Of a stretch of DNA of 34,261 nucleotides, positions 1 through 8,885 are shown piece by piece. The stretch is from positions 1-34,261 of the forward strand of contig QCWH01000073.1 of assembly GCA_003149565.1 (NCBI GenBank), given 5' to 3'. Under the pieces are notes generated by a model. It was not told where the DNA came from and searched no databases. It saw only the letters and a program-made list of their open reading frames with translations. The stretch's first letter is position 1. Each line of letters begins with the position of its first letter. The translations under genes were made by a program, and so were the position numbers. Source of the DNA: Marivita sp. XM-24bin2. Lineage in GTDB: Bacteria; Pseudomonadota; Alphaproteobacteria; Rhodobacterales; Rhodobacteraceae.

Positions 1-275
1 AAATGCTGAAAGTATGGGTTCTCAACCCAGCGAGCGACAACGGCTTCATCCGACAGGCGATGCAGATGTTGCAGATACATCAGGCCCGCCACCAGCCGTG
101 GCTGTGTCGCCGGGCGGCCGGTTCCTGACGGAAAGAAACCGGCCCATTCCCGCTCGAAGAAATCCCAATCGATCAACGCCGCCAACTTCACCAGTTCGTG
201 GCGCATATCGATCAAGTCAACGAGGCGCGGGCGCAGAAGATCATCTTGTTCAGGCGGGCGATTACGATGTTTCAT
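1..275 (-). CDS. IS5-family transposase, N-terminal part (continues off window)
   Basis: Reading from an ATG at 275 down to position 1, the frame is open and encodes about 91 residues of an IS5-type transposase N-terminal region. It begins MKHRNRPPEQDDLLRPR and contains RPATQPRLVAGLMYL, HRLSDE and RWVENPYFQHF. This is the helical DNA-binding part; the DDE catalytic domain would lie outside the window. It aligns almost residue for residue with the gene starting at 32600. Unlike that copy it is uninterrupted at the SDE-AVV position, so it serves as the reference for the IS110 insertion site. Whether the complete gene is intact cannot be judged. Confidence 0.8.
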   Translation of the reverse strand, partial: MKHRNRPPEQDDLLRPRLVDLIDMRHELVKLAALIDWDFFEREWAGFFPSGTGRPATQPRLVAGLMYLQHLHRLSDEAVVARWVENPYFQH

Positions 276-391
276 GGCAAGATCAAATTGCAGGGTCTTC
301 AATGCAATAGTACAAAACCTTGCAATTCATGACCACTTAAATCATCGTTTAATCATTCATTATCAACAGCTTGTGCGTTGTTCAGGACGGA
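1..391 (-). mobile_element. IS5-like insertion sequence, left copy (partial)
   Basis: The 5' end of an IS5-like element lies on the minus strand and runs off the left window edge. It is the inverted counterpart of the element starting near 32484. Non-coding leader, transposase start and coding sequence match that copy closely, with scattered base differences, until homology stops around position 391. The exact terminal base and any target duplication cannot be fixed because the other end is outside the window. Confidence 0.8.
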
Positions 392-489
392 CGACTGAGA
401 GACGGTGGCGTCGCCTTATGGACATCCAGCCCAACGAATGTGCTATCCTGCATATCGTCTCTCTCGCATTCTTGAGGCTTGGCGCCGGC

Positions 490-530
490 CTATCCAGAGC
501 AACCCTCGAACGGAGAATGCCGCTGGATAG
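490..530. repeat. 8-bp inverted repeat downstream of the kinase gene
   Basis: CTATCCAG (490-497) and CTGGATAG (523-530) form a perfect inverted repeat separated by 25 bases, just past the stop of the histidine kinase gene (stop at 544, minus strand). It could act as an RNA stem at the operon end, but there is no T-run for a classical terminator. Nothing else recognisable lies between 392 and 543. Confidence 0.3.
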
Positions 531-543
531 ACCACCGAGACAG

Positions 544-2388
544 TCAGCTCACACCGCGATCATGGGGGCTAAAGGTAATGAGAACCTTTGCTCCAGAATA
601 AATGGGTACAATATCAAATGTAGCACCAATGAGGTGCGCGCGCCTTTTCATATTGTTTATTCCATATCCATACTTGTCTGCAGGATTGAATGTTGAACCA
701 CCAGTATTTTCAATGAAAATTTTCAAAACATTTCTTTCGTCGACTTCAGATCCAACTCGAATTCTTGCGCAACCCGCTCTTGCGTGTGCATTATGAAATG
801 CTTCCTGCAGGATTCTAAACAAATTGAGGGAGCTGGAGGCGGGTAAAATGTTTTTATCCATCAGGTTGAGCATATCCCATTCAATTGATAATCCTTGAAC
901 CATCATTGGCTCGACTACCTGTTGACGAAATATCGACAACATAACGAAGGTGTCTTGATATTGATCGGCCCCAGTGTCCAAAATAAAACGAATTTCTTGA
1001 GACGCATATTTGGATATCTTTGATATTATTTTATCATTAGTGTCTTCCCGCTTTTCAGAGAGGGCTTGTATAACTGATAGATATGTTAGCACTCCGTCAT
1101 GAAGATCCCGCGCAAGTCTTGCGTTTTCCTTTAGAACTGCACTTGTTTCAATTAGTGATAAATTCTTACTGTTTTCAATGTTTAGCTCTAACTCGCGCTC
1201 AGCTAACTTTTCTGCCAAAAGTAATTCTTGCTGAGCTAGCTCATTGCGCATTTGAAAAACTTCGTTTGTAAAAATCAACACCACATTCATGAAAAAAATG
1301 GTAAGTGCAAGAGATAATAGAAAAACACTTTCTTGAAAAAAACCAAATCTTAATAAAATATCATAGGAAAGGGCAAAGGCGATGGCAGTGAGGGAGACTC
1401 CAAATAAAAGCATTGCATAATTCCCAAATCTGATGAAAGAAAGAAATGAATGTATGGCTGTGAACAATATTCCAATAACCATAACTGGTGCGCTTACGAG
1501 CAAATTCATAACATGTGTCAAGCTTGGGAAAAGAATACATATTGACAGAATAATTAGCGATACAGCTGACGCAGTGATCCAAATACTTTTTTTACTCCCT
1601 TCAGCCTTAAGCAGAATAACCGTAAGAAAATTATGGGTTGCGACGACCAAAAGAGGTGAGAAGATCAGTACGTATTTTGTCATAGATCCAATCGAATAAT
1701 ACTCGGCAAAAATATTTGCAGAAATTCCGCAAAATATAAATAATGTGATCACAATTACTGGAAGAGTTTCAGATACGTTGCGCGTTGTGCAGGATACAAA
1801 CACAAGCGACAGCAGGGCTAAAAGTGTGAGGCCCCAAAGAATGATGGGTACTTTTTTTGTGATAATTTCTCGTATTAGAACTGCACGAACAAAATATGGT
1901 TTTGGGCCAATATAAATTTTTGCAAGGGAAGCAAAGATCCTCGTTGATTTCCTTAGTGTAACCTCAGCCAAATTTTCTTCATTGGCCTTTAGGTTCCGAA
2001 GTGGAATCAGGGCGCTTCTGTATGCATTTACGGGAGTAATACCCAATTTATCTACGCTGGTAAAAATAGGTTCCCCATTCAGAGAAACTAATAAATTTCC
2101 AGAGTAATAGGGAATGTATAAATATTCCAATGAACCACTTGAGGTAGTCGGTACAGAGATTGCGCCAGATATCAATGGGATTTCGAGACTCGCTGTGGGT
2201 CTTAATAACTTGAAGTAAGGAAGAGATGTTTCGCCCTCTTGTACCGATCCGGTTGAGTCCTGTGAGAAGATGTTTGCGGGGGGTATGTTTAAACGTAATC
2301 CATTATTGATAAAAAAGGAGACAGACCACAGGATTATAATTGATGCGATTATCAATAATAGTCTTTTTGCTGTACCAAAAAGGGCCAC
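544..2388 (-). CDS. Membrane sensor histidine kinase, NarL/LiaS-type (HisKA_3)
   Basis: A 614-residue sensor kinase. An N-terminal membrane anchor (about 8-30) is followed by an extracytoplasmic beta-rich region (about 60-165). A set of hydrophobic helices follows (about 178-200, 208-232, 238-262, 268-290, 295-320, 328-345, 355-375), resembling 7TM receptor-type kinases. A short coiled coil (380-410) leads to the phosphoacceptor helix RLARDLHDG with His430. The ATPase domain has an N-box (RILQEAFHNAHARAG, near 525-539) and a G-box (YGYGINNMKRRAHLIG, near 573-588). Where many kinases have an Asp in the middle ATP-lid motif, ENTGG is seen. The GTG start overlaps the response-regulator stop by one base (TAGTG), implying translational coupling. 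The ligand is unknown. The gene is clearly AT-richer than most of the window. Confidence 0.9.
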   Translation of the reverse strand: MALFGTAKRLLLIIASIIILWSVSFFINNGLRLNIPPANIFSQDSTGSVQEGETSLPYFKLLRPTASLEIPLISGAISVPTTSSGSLEYLYIPYYSGNLLVSLNGEPIFTSVDKLGITPVNAYRSALIPLRNLKANEENLAEVTLRKSTRIFASLAKIYIGPKPYFVRAVLIREIITKKVPIILWGLTLLALLSLVFVSCTTRNVSETLPVIVITLFIFCGISANIFAEYYSIGSMTKYVLIFSPLLVVATHNFLTVILLKAEGSKKSIWITASAVSLIILSICILFPSLTHVMNLLVSAPVMVIGILFTAIHSFLSFIRFGNYAMLLFGVSLTAIAFALSYDILLRFGFFQESVFLLSLALTIFFMNVVLIFTNEVFQMRNELAQQELLLAEKLAERELELNIENSKNLSLIETSAVLKENARLARDLHDGVLTYLSVIQALSEKREDTNDKIISKISKYASQEIRFILDTGADQYQDTFVMLSIFRQQVVEPMMVQGLSIEWDMLNLMDKNILPASSSLNLFRILQEAFHNAHARAGCARIRVGSEVDERNVLKIFIENTGGSTFNPADKYGYGINNMKRRAHLIGATFDIVPIYSGAKVLITFSPHDRGVS

Positions 2389-3041
2389 TAATCAATTATT
2401 CCCATTTGACGTGCCTCATATACTGCCTCAGACCTGCTATTTACTTGTAATTTTTTATATATATTTCGAATGTGCGTAGGTACTGTTTTTTGAGACATCT
2501 CCAAGACAGATGCTGTCTCATTATATGAGAGCCCCTTAGCCAAAAGCTGCAAAACTTGAGATTCTTTATTTGTAAGAATATGTTTATCGATCCTGTCTGG
2601 CTTACTTTGAATAATAAATGTTAAATCTTGTATTCTGGAAAATACTTTTCGTGCAATCATTGGAGAAATGGGCGATTCACCACGCAAGGCCATTTCAATG
2701 GATGATTGAAGTGTTAGTGAATTGTCGTCTTTGTGTATGTATCCAATCGCTCCACTTTCGATTGCAGTGTAGATGCTTTCGGCATCAGACAGTGCTGAAA
2801 TTACTATAATACAAGCTGAAGGCTGTGTTCTCGCCAAATGTTCGATGCTCTGCAAGCCGCTACCGTCCGGCAGATCAAGGTCAATGAGCGCCACATCGTA
2901 ATTTTGATAAAGTGAGTGCTCAATCAGCTCATGATTTTTCTCAAACACAAAACAGTCAGATACACTTTCCCATTCTATTATGATTGATCGAAATCGATCC
3001 CGCAATATCAGATTATCTTCGAGCACAGATATAGTTAGCAT
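2388..3041 (-). CDS. Response regulator, NarL/FixJ family (REC + LuxR-type HTH)
   Basis: A 217-residue response regulator. The receiver domain (1-120) starts MLTISVLEDN, with acidic residues at E8/D9, the phosphorylation site Asp54 in ALIDLDLPDG, and Lys in YIHKD near 104. The LuxR/GerE HTH at the C-terminus reads LTNKESQVLQLLAKGLS, then VPTHIRNIYKKL. The ATG at 3041 is preferred to a GTG at 3104 because the receiver fold begins there and a GAAAG stretch lies upstream. It is the cognate partner of the kinase that follows immediately. It lies downstream of hfaD on the same strand, so control of adhesion is plausible, but no binding site is identified. Confidence 0.9.
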   Translation of the reverse strand: MLTISVLEDNLILRDRFRSIIIEWESVSDCFVFEKNHELIEHSLYQNYDVALIDLDLPDGSGLQSIEHLARTQPSACIIVISALSDAESIYTAIESGAIGYIHKDDNSLTLQSSIEMALRGESPISPMIARKVFSRIQDLTFIIQSKPDRIDKHILTNKESQVLQLLAKGLSYNETASVLEMSQKTVPTHIRNIYKKLQVNSRSEAVYEARQMGIID

Positions 3042-3192
3042 GATTAAGCTTTCGTCTATAGGTAGCGCGCATTCTTCTAGTAATCCCAGTAATTTACTGA
3101 ACACATTTTATTTACATGTATCGTAGGCGCTGGACGTCTCTTTATTGAATTTCACTTTGTATCTTGCGATGGGCTCGACTTTCGGAGTCTGA

Positions 3193-3212
3193 CGTCGCCA
3201 TACAAGGCGACG
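3193..3212 (-). terminator. Hairpin after hfaD
   Basis: A 7-bp perfect stem (CGTCGCC / GGCGACG) with a 6-base loop lies 17 bases past the hfaD stop. No T-run follows on the minus strand, so it may be a weak terminator or an mRNA 3'-end stabiliser separating hfaABD from the two-component genes. Confidence 0.4.
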
Positions 3213-3228
3213 CCAATAATTTAAACCC

Positions 3229-5025
3229 TCAACGTGTAAAGCTGAAGCCACCGCTGGTACGGTTCGTGATCGACGTCGTCGATACGTTGCCGGTTGCCGA
3301 AGCAAGGACAGTGTTTCCGGTAACCGTCGACGCTCCCACAGATGTCGCAGAACCCACAGCTGCAATATTTGCAAGTACTATCGCTGCAGTCGACGATCCG
3401 CCGCTGATTTCCTGCTGGCTGGTGGATACCATAGTGCTTGTACCAAGGTTGGACGAACCTGTGTTCTGCAACACGTTGGTCTGCGTATTCAGAGCCGCTG
3501 TCGAGAACACATCGTTGTTGTTCAAGATCAGGTTCGAAGCAGCGTCCGAGAATTCGACATTTGCGACAATGTTGGCGGCGGTGTTCAGGGCTTTGATACC
3601 CACGTCTGTGGCCACCTGGCGACCCGCAACAAAGCTTTGCGACCCTTCAATACCTGTTGAGGTGACGGCAGCCACGTTCGTGGCTTCGTTGCCCGAAGCT
3701 GTGGCACCAATTTGGTTATCGGACAATGTCACATCCACACCAGTCAATGAACCACCAGTTGCAGGTGTCCCTGTCACACCATCGCCGAATGACACTGTAC
3801 CGAGTGCCGTGGTTGCCACAACTTCATCAACGGCGTCTCCACCAGTAAATTCCTGCAGCGATGCAACACCAACAGACACACCATTTATACCGCTTGTCGT
3901 TGCGATACCGCGGTTGGTTGCCGTGTTCCCGGCAGCGTCGGATAGGATTGCGTTGTTGCGCAAGACGATATTGTCCGAAGTGATATCAGCTCCGGTATCA
4001 ACACCAACTGCAACGACACCAGTCGTATCGGCGGTGATTGAAACAGCACCGGTGCCTGCGCCTTCTGAAATCGTTTGAAGGTTTGCAACACCAAAATCTG
4101 CGACAAAGGCACCAATTACGCCGGTTGTTTCAACAGCGGTCGAGCCCAAGGTACCGGTCAGGACACCCTGCACCGGGTTGTCCGCAGTTCCAGCAAAAAG
4201 ATCATTGACGGCGGTGTTTGCGGCAGAGCGCGACGCAACCGTGTTTTCATCAAGCGTAATATCACCGCTGATTGCGCTGCCACTGGCAGTATCCGTAACT
4301 GATACGGTGGCATCTCCGAAGGTTTCAGCGGTCACTGAAACTGACCCATCTGCTGTCGCGTCGGTTGCAACAGATTGAAGGTTGGCAATCGCAGCGGGGC
4401 TGCTGGGCGATCCGGTGCCGGCACCGGTCACAGAGAGCGTGTTCATGACGTCGTTTGCAAGCGCGTCTGCTACAGCTACGTTGCCGCTGTTCGTCACATT
4501 CCCCGAAACGATCGGTGCGTCTAGCGCGACATTAAAGCCTACCGTACCAATTGCTGTACCGGTGTTTGCGGTCACTTCACCGCCAGTAGCGGCAGTGTTT
4601 ACAAGCTCTTGTTGGGAAAGAATTCCTGATGCAGCGTCAATGTCCACAGAAGTAGCAGAGATTTCTGTTGATCCGGTTAAGACGCTTCCGTCAGGTGCGC
4701 TGACAGTCACAGTGTTGGTCCCTTGGTTCAGACGTGCTTCGGCCGTAGCAGATTCACCGAAAATGGTCTGGGCTCCAGTAATATCAGTAGTATCCGTCTT
4801 GTTGATCTGGCTCTCAGACGCCGCAACGTCAGCGTCAACATTGGTACCGTCTACAATCTGGCTTGTCGCAGAAACAAATCCCGCTAATGCAGCGTCAACT
4901 GATATGGTGCCATCAGCAATAGTGATCGTGCTGTCTGCAGCAGATGCTGTCGATACAAAGCCTGCCGCCACCAGCGCGGTACTGGCAAGGAGAAGTGTTC
5001 GGAAATTGGATGTCGTTTTGGTCAT
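3229..5025 (-). CDS. hfaD: HfaD-like holdfast anchor / beta-repeat surface protein
   Basis: A 598-residue secreted protein. A classical signal peptide (MTKTTSNFRTLLLASTALVA, cleavage expected after TASA near residue 29) is followed by a long Ala/Thr/Ser/Val/Asn-rich region with almost no charged or aromatic residues. A degenerate repeat recurs at least five times, of the form hydrophobic-x-N-x-x-x-A-x-A-x-x-N-x-A-x-N, for example LDENTVASRSAANTAVN, LRNNAILSDAAGNTATN and LSDNQIGATASGNEATN. This suggests stacked beta strands of an amyloid-like or adhesin type. The ATG at 5025 is chosen for its signal peptide and the upstream GAGGAA. It is the third gene of hfaA-hfaB-hfaD; in Caulobacter HfaD anchors the polysaccharide holdfast. 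Assignment rests on operon position plus composition, since repeat proteins diverge fast. Confidence 0.72.
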   Translation of the reverse strand: MTKTTSNFRTLLLASTALVAAGFVSTASAADSTITIADGTISVDAALAGFVSATSQIVDGTNVDADVAASESQINKTDTTDITGAQTIFGESATAEARLNQGTNTVTVSAPDGSVLTGSTEISATSVDIDAASGILSQQELVNTAATGGEVTANTGTAIGTVGFNVALDAPIVSGNVTNSGNVAVADALANDVMNTLSVTGAGTGSPSSPAAIANLQSVATDATADGSVSVTAETFGDATVSVTDTASGSAISGDITLDENTVASRSAANTAVNDLFAGTADNPVQGVLTGTLGSTAVETTGVIGAFVADFGVANLQTISEGAGTGAVSITADTTGVVAVGVDTGADITSDNIVLRNNAILSDAAGNTATNRGIATTSGINGVSVGVASLQEFTGGDAVDEVVATTALGTVSFGDGVTGTPATGGSLTGVDVTLSDNQIGATASGNEATNVAAVTSTGIEGSQSFVAGRQVATDVGIKALNTAANIVANVEFSDAASNLILNNNDVFSTAALNTQTNVLQNTGSSNLGTSTMVSTSQQEISGGSSTAAIVLANIAAVGSATSVGASTVTGNTVLASATGNVSTTSITNRTSGGFSFTR

Positions 5026-5144
5026 GAGTTCCTCAATTCGATAGTTTGGGTTTGCGGTGATTACTGCCATGCGGCGCAGTGCGTGCATTTCAGATTCAGG
5101 CAGCGTGGGGAAATAAGACTTTCAACCCCACGCGTTGAATTTCG

Positions 5145-6488
5145 TTAATTTTGGGAATGGGCCCTTACTGTCTCTAATGCTGCAAGGACCTCAGGAGGTG
5201 CCTCAACACACTCAACCCCAACCGCTTTAGCAACTTCGCAATACGCTGAGGCTTGTTTTTGCGGATGCTGAACAACAACGAGGAAAGGCCCACCGTCACG
5301 ATTGACGCTCACCATGTCGGCTTGAACTTCGGCGAAGAGGTCCGGATTATTCTGCTTGAGGTTCTTCCAAACTCCAATTGCAGCCTCGGCGCTTGTTCCA
5401 GCTCCAACCACCACGATCCCTCCACCAGCAGATGCGGCTGGTTGCTTTTCAGGTTGCGTCGAAACTTGGTCTTCTTGAGGTACCAGATCGGAATTTTGTA
5501 CAGATGCTGCTTGCGCAGCAACCTTTGCAGAATCTCGTGGCTGTGTTGCAGAGACAGCAGTGATTGGCGCAGGTGGCCATTTGCGTGTGTCTTTGGGCGG
5601 CCGAGGGCGTGGTAATTTACGATTTAAGTCAGGCTGGACCAATCTGACGCATGTTTCATTGGGAACATCAGAAACGGCTTCTAATAGATCTAAACTGGCA
5701 AGCTGTAGGATAGATCGCACTGCCATTTGCATAGGCTCAGTCATTTGGGTACCTGCCTTGATATCGAACAGGCGAGTGTCGAAAAAACGAAAGACATCGG
5801 CTCCGACTTCCAGCCCAATCACTTGTTTTTGCAAGGATACAGCGTGCTCAACAACCAGGTTGCGTGTGTTAACTATTCGAAGGTCAACTGCAACGTTTAT
5901 GATCACATTTCGAGAACGTGCTCCAACGCCACCAATTGTTACTTCTATACCACTGCTTGTTATGCTGTGATTAAGTTCGGTTACTCCGCCGACAATGTAG
6001 TAGTCACTCTGCAGTATTGATCCACCCATATAAGGCATCCATGGCGCAGGTTCTGATTCGGGAGTTGCTTGGTGCATACGACCGTCACCGAGCCGCTGAC
6101 GATCGAGATAGGTGAGTTCCAGTTCCGCCACACGGGGATCAAGGCGCTCATGAATACGAATGGCTGGTCCTATTCCGGCCAAGGCGCTATACACCATCAG
6201 ACCTGCGCCCTGAGTTACTGGCGCTCCTTCAGAGTCATTTATCCGACCAGTAAAGTCCCGAACATCACCCACAGCAATACCCAGGGGCTTAGAATTTTTT
6301 CTGGAAAGCTCTAACGCGTCACCATAACACTGTAATGCATCATCTATGGGTGTCCGATTCTCAGTAACTAAAGCATTAGTTAAAACTGGGACGTTTCCTT
6401 GCTCTAAATCAAAGCGCTCATTGACCGGCGGAGAGCATGCGGAAATAAAAATTAGGCTAACAACTGCAGGCGTAGCGGGAAGATGCAT
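5145..6488 (-). CDS. hfaB: HfaB-like CsgG-family lipoprotein with C-terminal SPOR-like region
   Basis: A 447-residue outer-membrane lipoprotein. The signal peptide ends in a lipobox (ISAC, Cys18). A CsgG/HfaB-type region follows (about 40-280), with GIAVGDVRDFTGRIND, YYIVGGVTELNHSI, IGGVGARSRNVIINVAVDLR and RSILQLASLDLLEAV, matching proteins that form the curli-type or holdfast-type secretion channel. A Pro/Gln-rich linker leads to a C-terminal part (about 370-445) with AYCEVAKAVGVEC, resembling a SPOR peptidoglycan-binding fold. The ATG at 6488 is preferred to an upstream TTG because it gives a proper lipoprotein signal. It lies 5 bases after hfaA. Expected role: export and stabilisation of HfaA and HfaD at the cell pole. 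Confidence 0.88.
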   Translation of the reverse strand: MHLPATPAVVSLIFISACSPPVNERFDLEQGNVPVLTNALVTENRTPIDDALQCYGDALELSRKNSKPLGIAVGDVRDFTGRINDSEGAPVTQGAGLMVYSALAGIGPAIRIHERLDPRVAELELTYLDRQRLGDGRMHQATPESEPAPWMPYMGGSILQSDYYIVGGVTELNHSITSSGIEVTIGGVGARSRNVIINVAVDLRIVNTRNLVVEHAVSLQKQVIGLEVGADVFRFFDTRLFDIKAGTQMTEPMQMAVRSILQLASLDLLEAVSDVPNETCVRLVQPDLNRKLPRPRPPKDTRKWPPAPITAVSATQPRDSAKVAAQAASVQNSDLVPQEDQVSTQPEKQPAASAGGGIVVVGAGTSAEAAIGVWKNLKQNNPDLFAEVQADMVSVNRDGGPFLVVVQHPQKQASAYCEVAKAVGVECVEAPPEVLAALETVRAHSQN

Positions 6489-6493
6489 AGTCT

Positions 6494-7090
6494 TTATTTC
6501 CAAGAACAAGCGCTTGAGCTTGTAATGTGGCTATTCAATGGACTTCCAGCAACGGACTGATCGTTTTCAGACTCTTGAGACAGTGCACTAGAGCTACCGC
6601 CTACTTCGCCAGAAACCCCTCCTTGAGTGCTTGTGTCAACGCTGCTTGATTGCGTTAGCCCACTTACATCTTGAGTCGTATTGATGGTATTGCTGCCACC
6701 GGATGAATTTAACGGACCACTTTCCTCACGACCAGACTGGTTTCCTGCTGAAGCTGCTTGAACTGTAGGAGAGTTCAACACACTAGGCGCTCCGGAGCTG
6801 CCATCAGTGATTGCGCTACCACTATTACCAATCGTAGTGGCAGCCAAATCGCAATTTATTTGATCTCCCGCAACGTTCGTAGTAGTTGTGGAATTGAAAA
6901 TTGGCGCTTGATACATGCCAGCTTTCTTCTTTTCGATTAGGTCCACTACTCCACTTTTCACCGCGCGGTCATTATCTGAGCGGAACTGATAAGACGATGA
7001 GAAACCCGGGCCAAATCCTTGGGCCAATGCGGTATTTGGAATGGCGAAAAGGACTAATATTGCTGATGCTTTCAGTTTACTCAGTAACAT
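6494..7090 (-). CDS. hfaA: HfaA-like holdfast anchor protein
   Basis: A 198-residue secreted protein with a signal peptide (MLLSKLKASAILVLFAIPN, cleavage after ALA near residue 23). The N-terminal mature part contains NVAGDQINCDLAATTIGNSGSA, a pattern shared with HfaA-type proteins. The C-terminal half is very rich in Ser, Gly, Thr, Asn and Gln. This fits a small amyloid-like surface subunit that joins the holdfast to the envelope. It is the first gene of the hfaA-hfaB-hfaD operon, with an upstream AAGGATTGAG ribosome-binding region. Identification relies mainly on gene order and this motif. Confidence 0.72.
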   Translation of the reverse strand: MLLSKLKASAILVLFAIPNTALAQGFGPGFSSSYQFRSDNDRAVKSGVVDLIEKKKAGMYQAPIFNSTTTTNVAGDQINCDLAATTIGNSGSAITDGSSGAPSVLNSPTVQAASAGNQSGREESGPLNSSGGSNTINTTQDVSGLTQSSSVDTSTQGGVSGEVGGSSSALSQESENDQSVAGSPLNSHITSSSACSWK

Positions 7091-7301
7091 AACTCAATCC
7101 TTTTTTTCCTCAATTGAGCGCGCGATCATGATTTTTTTCATATAACATGAATGTCTAATAACGAGATTCGGATGAGGTGAATATCCTATGAACATAGTAT
7201 TTCTTATCCCGAATTTCCCAAGTAACATGATGTTTTTCGCGCCATGAGCGACGATAATGTGTTATGTTTCAGCACGTTATTTGGGTTGGAGGTGGCGGAT
7301 C
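7091..7301. promoter_or_regulatory. Intergenic region carrying the hfa operon promoter
   Basis: An AT-rich 200-base gap between hfaA (minus) and the IS1380-type remnant (plus). The hfaA-proximal side holds the leader (AAGGATTGAG before the ATG) and must contain the operon promoter. The remnant-proximal side has a good ribosome-binding site (TTGGAGG) before the ATG at 7302. I could not define convincing -35/-10 boxes or the left end of the IS1380 element. Confidence 0.4.
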
Positions 7302-7929
7302 ATGGATCACCCAAAGGGTGCAGGCGAAACAGGTGATGTTCGGCTTCGTTTTGACCGACGGATGCGGCTGGATTTTCATGGTTCCAAGATCAGTTCTGAC
7401 GGCGGATTGCTGTTGTTTCGGGAACTGAATGAAGTGATCAGCCTGCACGACATCGCAGGTGGATTGCTGAGAGACACGCGAACTTGCCACAATCGCCTGC
7501 ATTCTCTGGTTGGCCTGTTGCGCCAGTCTGTCTTCGGTCGGCTGGCTGGGTACGATGATGTGAATGATGCGGATCGTTTATCGCTTGATCCAGTAATGCG
7601 GCAGGTGGTCGGCGGACGGGCTGTGGATGCCAAGGCCGCGTCGACAAGGCAGATGGGGCGGTTCGAGACCAAGGTGCTGGCAACTTCGGACAATCGCATT
7701 GCGCTGGCGGACCTGTCGGGTCAATGGATCGACCGGGTTCATGCGGCGACGCCACCCAAATGGATCACGCTGGATATGGACAGTTCAGTCAGTCCAGCCC
7801 ATGGCGCACAGGAGGGCACGGCCTAGAACGGTCATTTTGGCTGCCTGTGCTATCACCCTTTGTTCATCTTCAACCAGTTCGGTCACCTCGAACGCTGCGC
7901 TCTATTCCCGGTAATGTGCATAGCGCGGT
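7302..7929 (+). pseudogene. IS1380-family transposase remnant
   Basis: The N-terminal part of an IS1380-type transposase. MDHPKG starts at 7302 and the reading continues through SKISSDGGLLLFRELNE, GYDDVNDADRLSLDP and a first catalytic-type segment, ITLDMDSSVSPAHGAQEG. A TAG at 7824-7826 replaces an expected Tyr codon. Beyond it the same frame resumes clear family sequence (NGHFGCLCYHPLFIFNQFG, LERCAL). A one-base frame change then occurs near 7905 (GNVHSA appears in another frame), and the sequence ends where the IS3 terminus begins at 7930. With a nonsense codon, a frameshift and a missing C-terminal half, it cannot encode active transposase. Confidence 0.85.
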
Positions 7930-8795
7930 TGAACCGCCCCGGGTTTACCGGAGGATGTTTGGCTCAAATGTTAGGCTGCATTTTCGGTTTGGTTCAAGGC
8001 TTCATAGAATTTCTCCTCAGCTTCTTGCGGCGTGATGTATCCAATGGCACCGTGTAACCGCTGGGTGTTGTACCAGTGGACCCATTTGGCGGTTTCCCAT
8101 TCCAGTTGGCCGACTGATTTCCATGGCCCGAGGTTGGGCATGTTGATGACTTCGGTCTTGAAGAGGCCGATGATGGTTTCGGCCATCGCATTATCATAGG
8201 AATCCCCAACCGTGCCGACCGATGCATCGATACCGGCCTCGACCAGACGATCGCTGTATCGAATGGATTGGTATTGGGATCCGCGGTCAGAATGATGGGT
8301 GAGGCTTTGGTCGTTTGCTGGCCGACGCTGGCAAATAGCTTGGTTCAATGCGTCCAACACAAAGCTGGTGTTCATTGATGTGGATACCCGCCAACCCACG
8401 ATTTTCCGTGCGAAGACGTCTGTTATAAACGCAACGTAAGCCATGCCTTGCCAAGTCGAGACATAGGTAAAATCGCTGATCCAGAGCTGATTGGGAAACT
8501 GTGCCTCGAACTTGCGGTTCACCTTGTCATCAGGACATGGTTGAGCTGTATCCGGGTTGGTTGTGGTGACCTTCTTTCCACGCTTAACACCCTGTATTCG
8601 CATTGATTTCATCAACCGCTCTACCGTGCATCGGGCGATGTCGAAGCCTTCCCGACGCAGTTGTTGCCAGACCTTCCGCGCCCCGTAGCAGGACCGATTA
8701 CCGTCGAAGACGCGTTTGATTTCCTTGCAGTCCAGCGCGTCCCGTTTCACGCGATCAGACGCCTTCTCAGGATTTCGTCTCACAGCCGCAGCGCC
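7930..8795 (-). mobile_element. IS3-family element, 5'-truncated
   Basis: The right terminus TGAACCGCCCCGGGTTT starts at 7930, immediately against the IS1380 remnant, and the orfB stop is 41 bases inside. The orfA gene and the left terminus are missing: family similarity of OrfB fades upstream of about 8795. The element is therefore a fragment that cannot transpose by itself. Confidence 0.75.
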
Positions 8796-8834
8796 ACAAA
8801 CAGTGATGAGGTTGCGCCTTCGCAGTGTCACCAT
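7971..8834 (-). pseudogene. IS3-family OrfB transposase (rve domain), N-terminus lost
   Basis: An open frame of 287 residues. About residues 17-287 match IS3-type OrfB: the HTH_21 region (PEKASDRVKRDALDCKEI, NRSCYGARKVWQQL), then the integrase core WISDFTYV (first Asp), LTHHSDRGSQYQS (second Asp) and DSYDNAMAETIIGLFKTE (Glu). The DDE triad is complete. The first 15 or so residues are unrelated sequence from the junction, and no orfA or programmed frameshift region remains. It is classed as a pseudogene because the normal start and orfA are missing, although the catalytic domain could still be expressed by chance. Confidence 0.8.
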
Positions 8835-8885
8835 GCCCTTGTGAGACGATCCTGCCCCCGACCAGAAAACGTGCCATGATGGCCA
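8796..8885. other. Junction sequence between IS3 fragment and DUF4407 gene
   Basis: Ninety bases with no recognisable gene. They are the breakpoint of the IS3 5' end and the downstream flank of the DUF4407 gene. Confidence 0.4.

Noticed and set aside
1-310. Plus-strand 98-codon frame at the left edge
   Set aside because: It is the antisense of the IS5 transposase gene; a similar antisense frame appears over the right copy.
3164-4078. Long plus-strand open frame of 304 codons over hfaD
   Set aside because: It is antisense to a low-complexity GC-rich gene with signal peptide, ribosome-binding site and operon context. The plus frame has no family resemblance.
7376-7755. Minus-strand frames over the IS1380 remnant
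   Set aside because: The plus strand clearly encodes transposase sequence; the minus frames are shadows.
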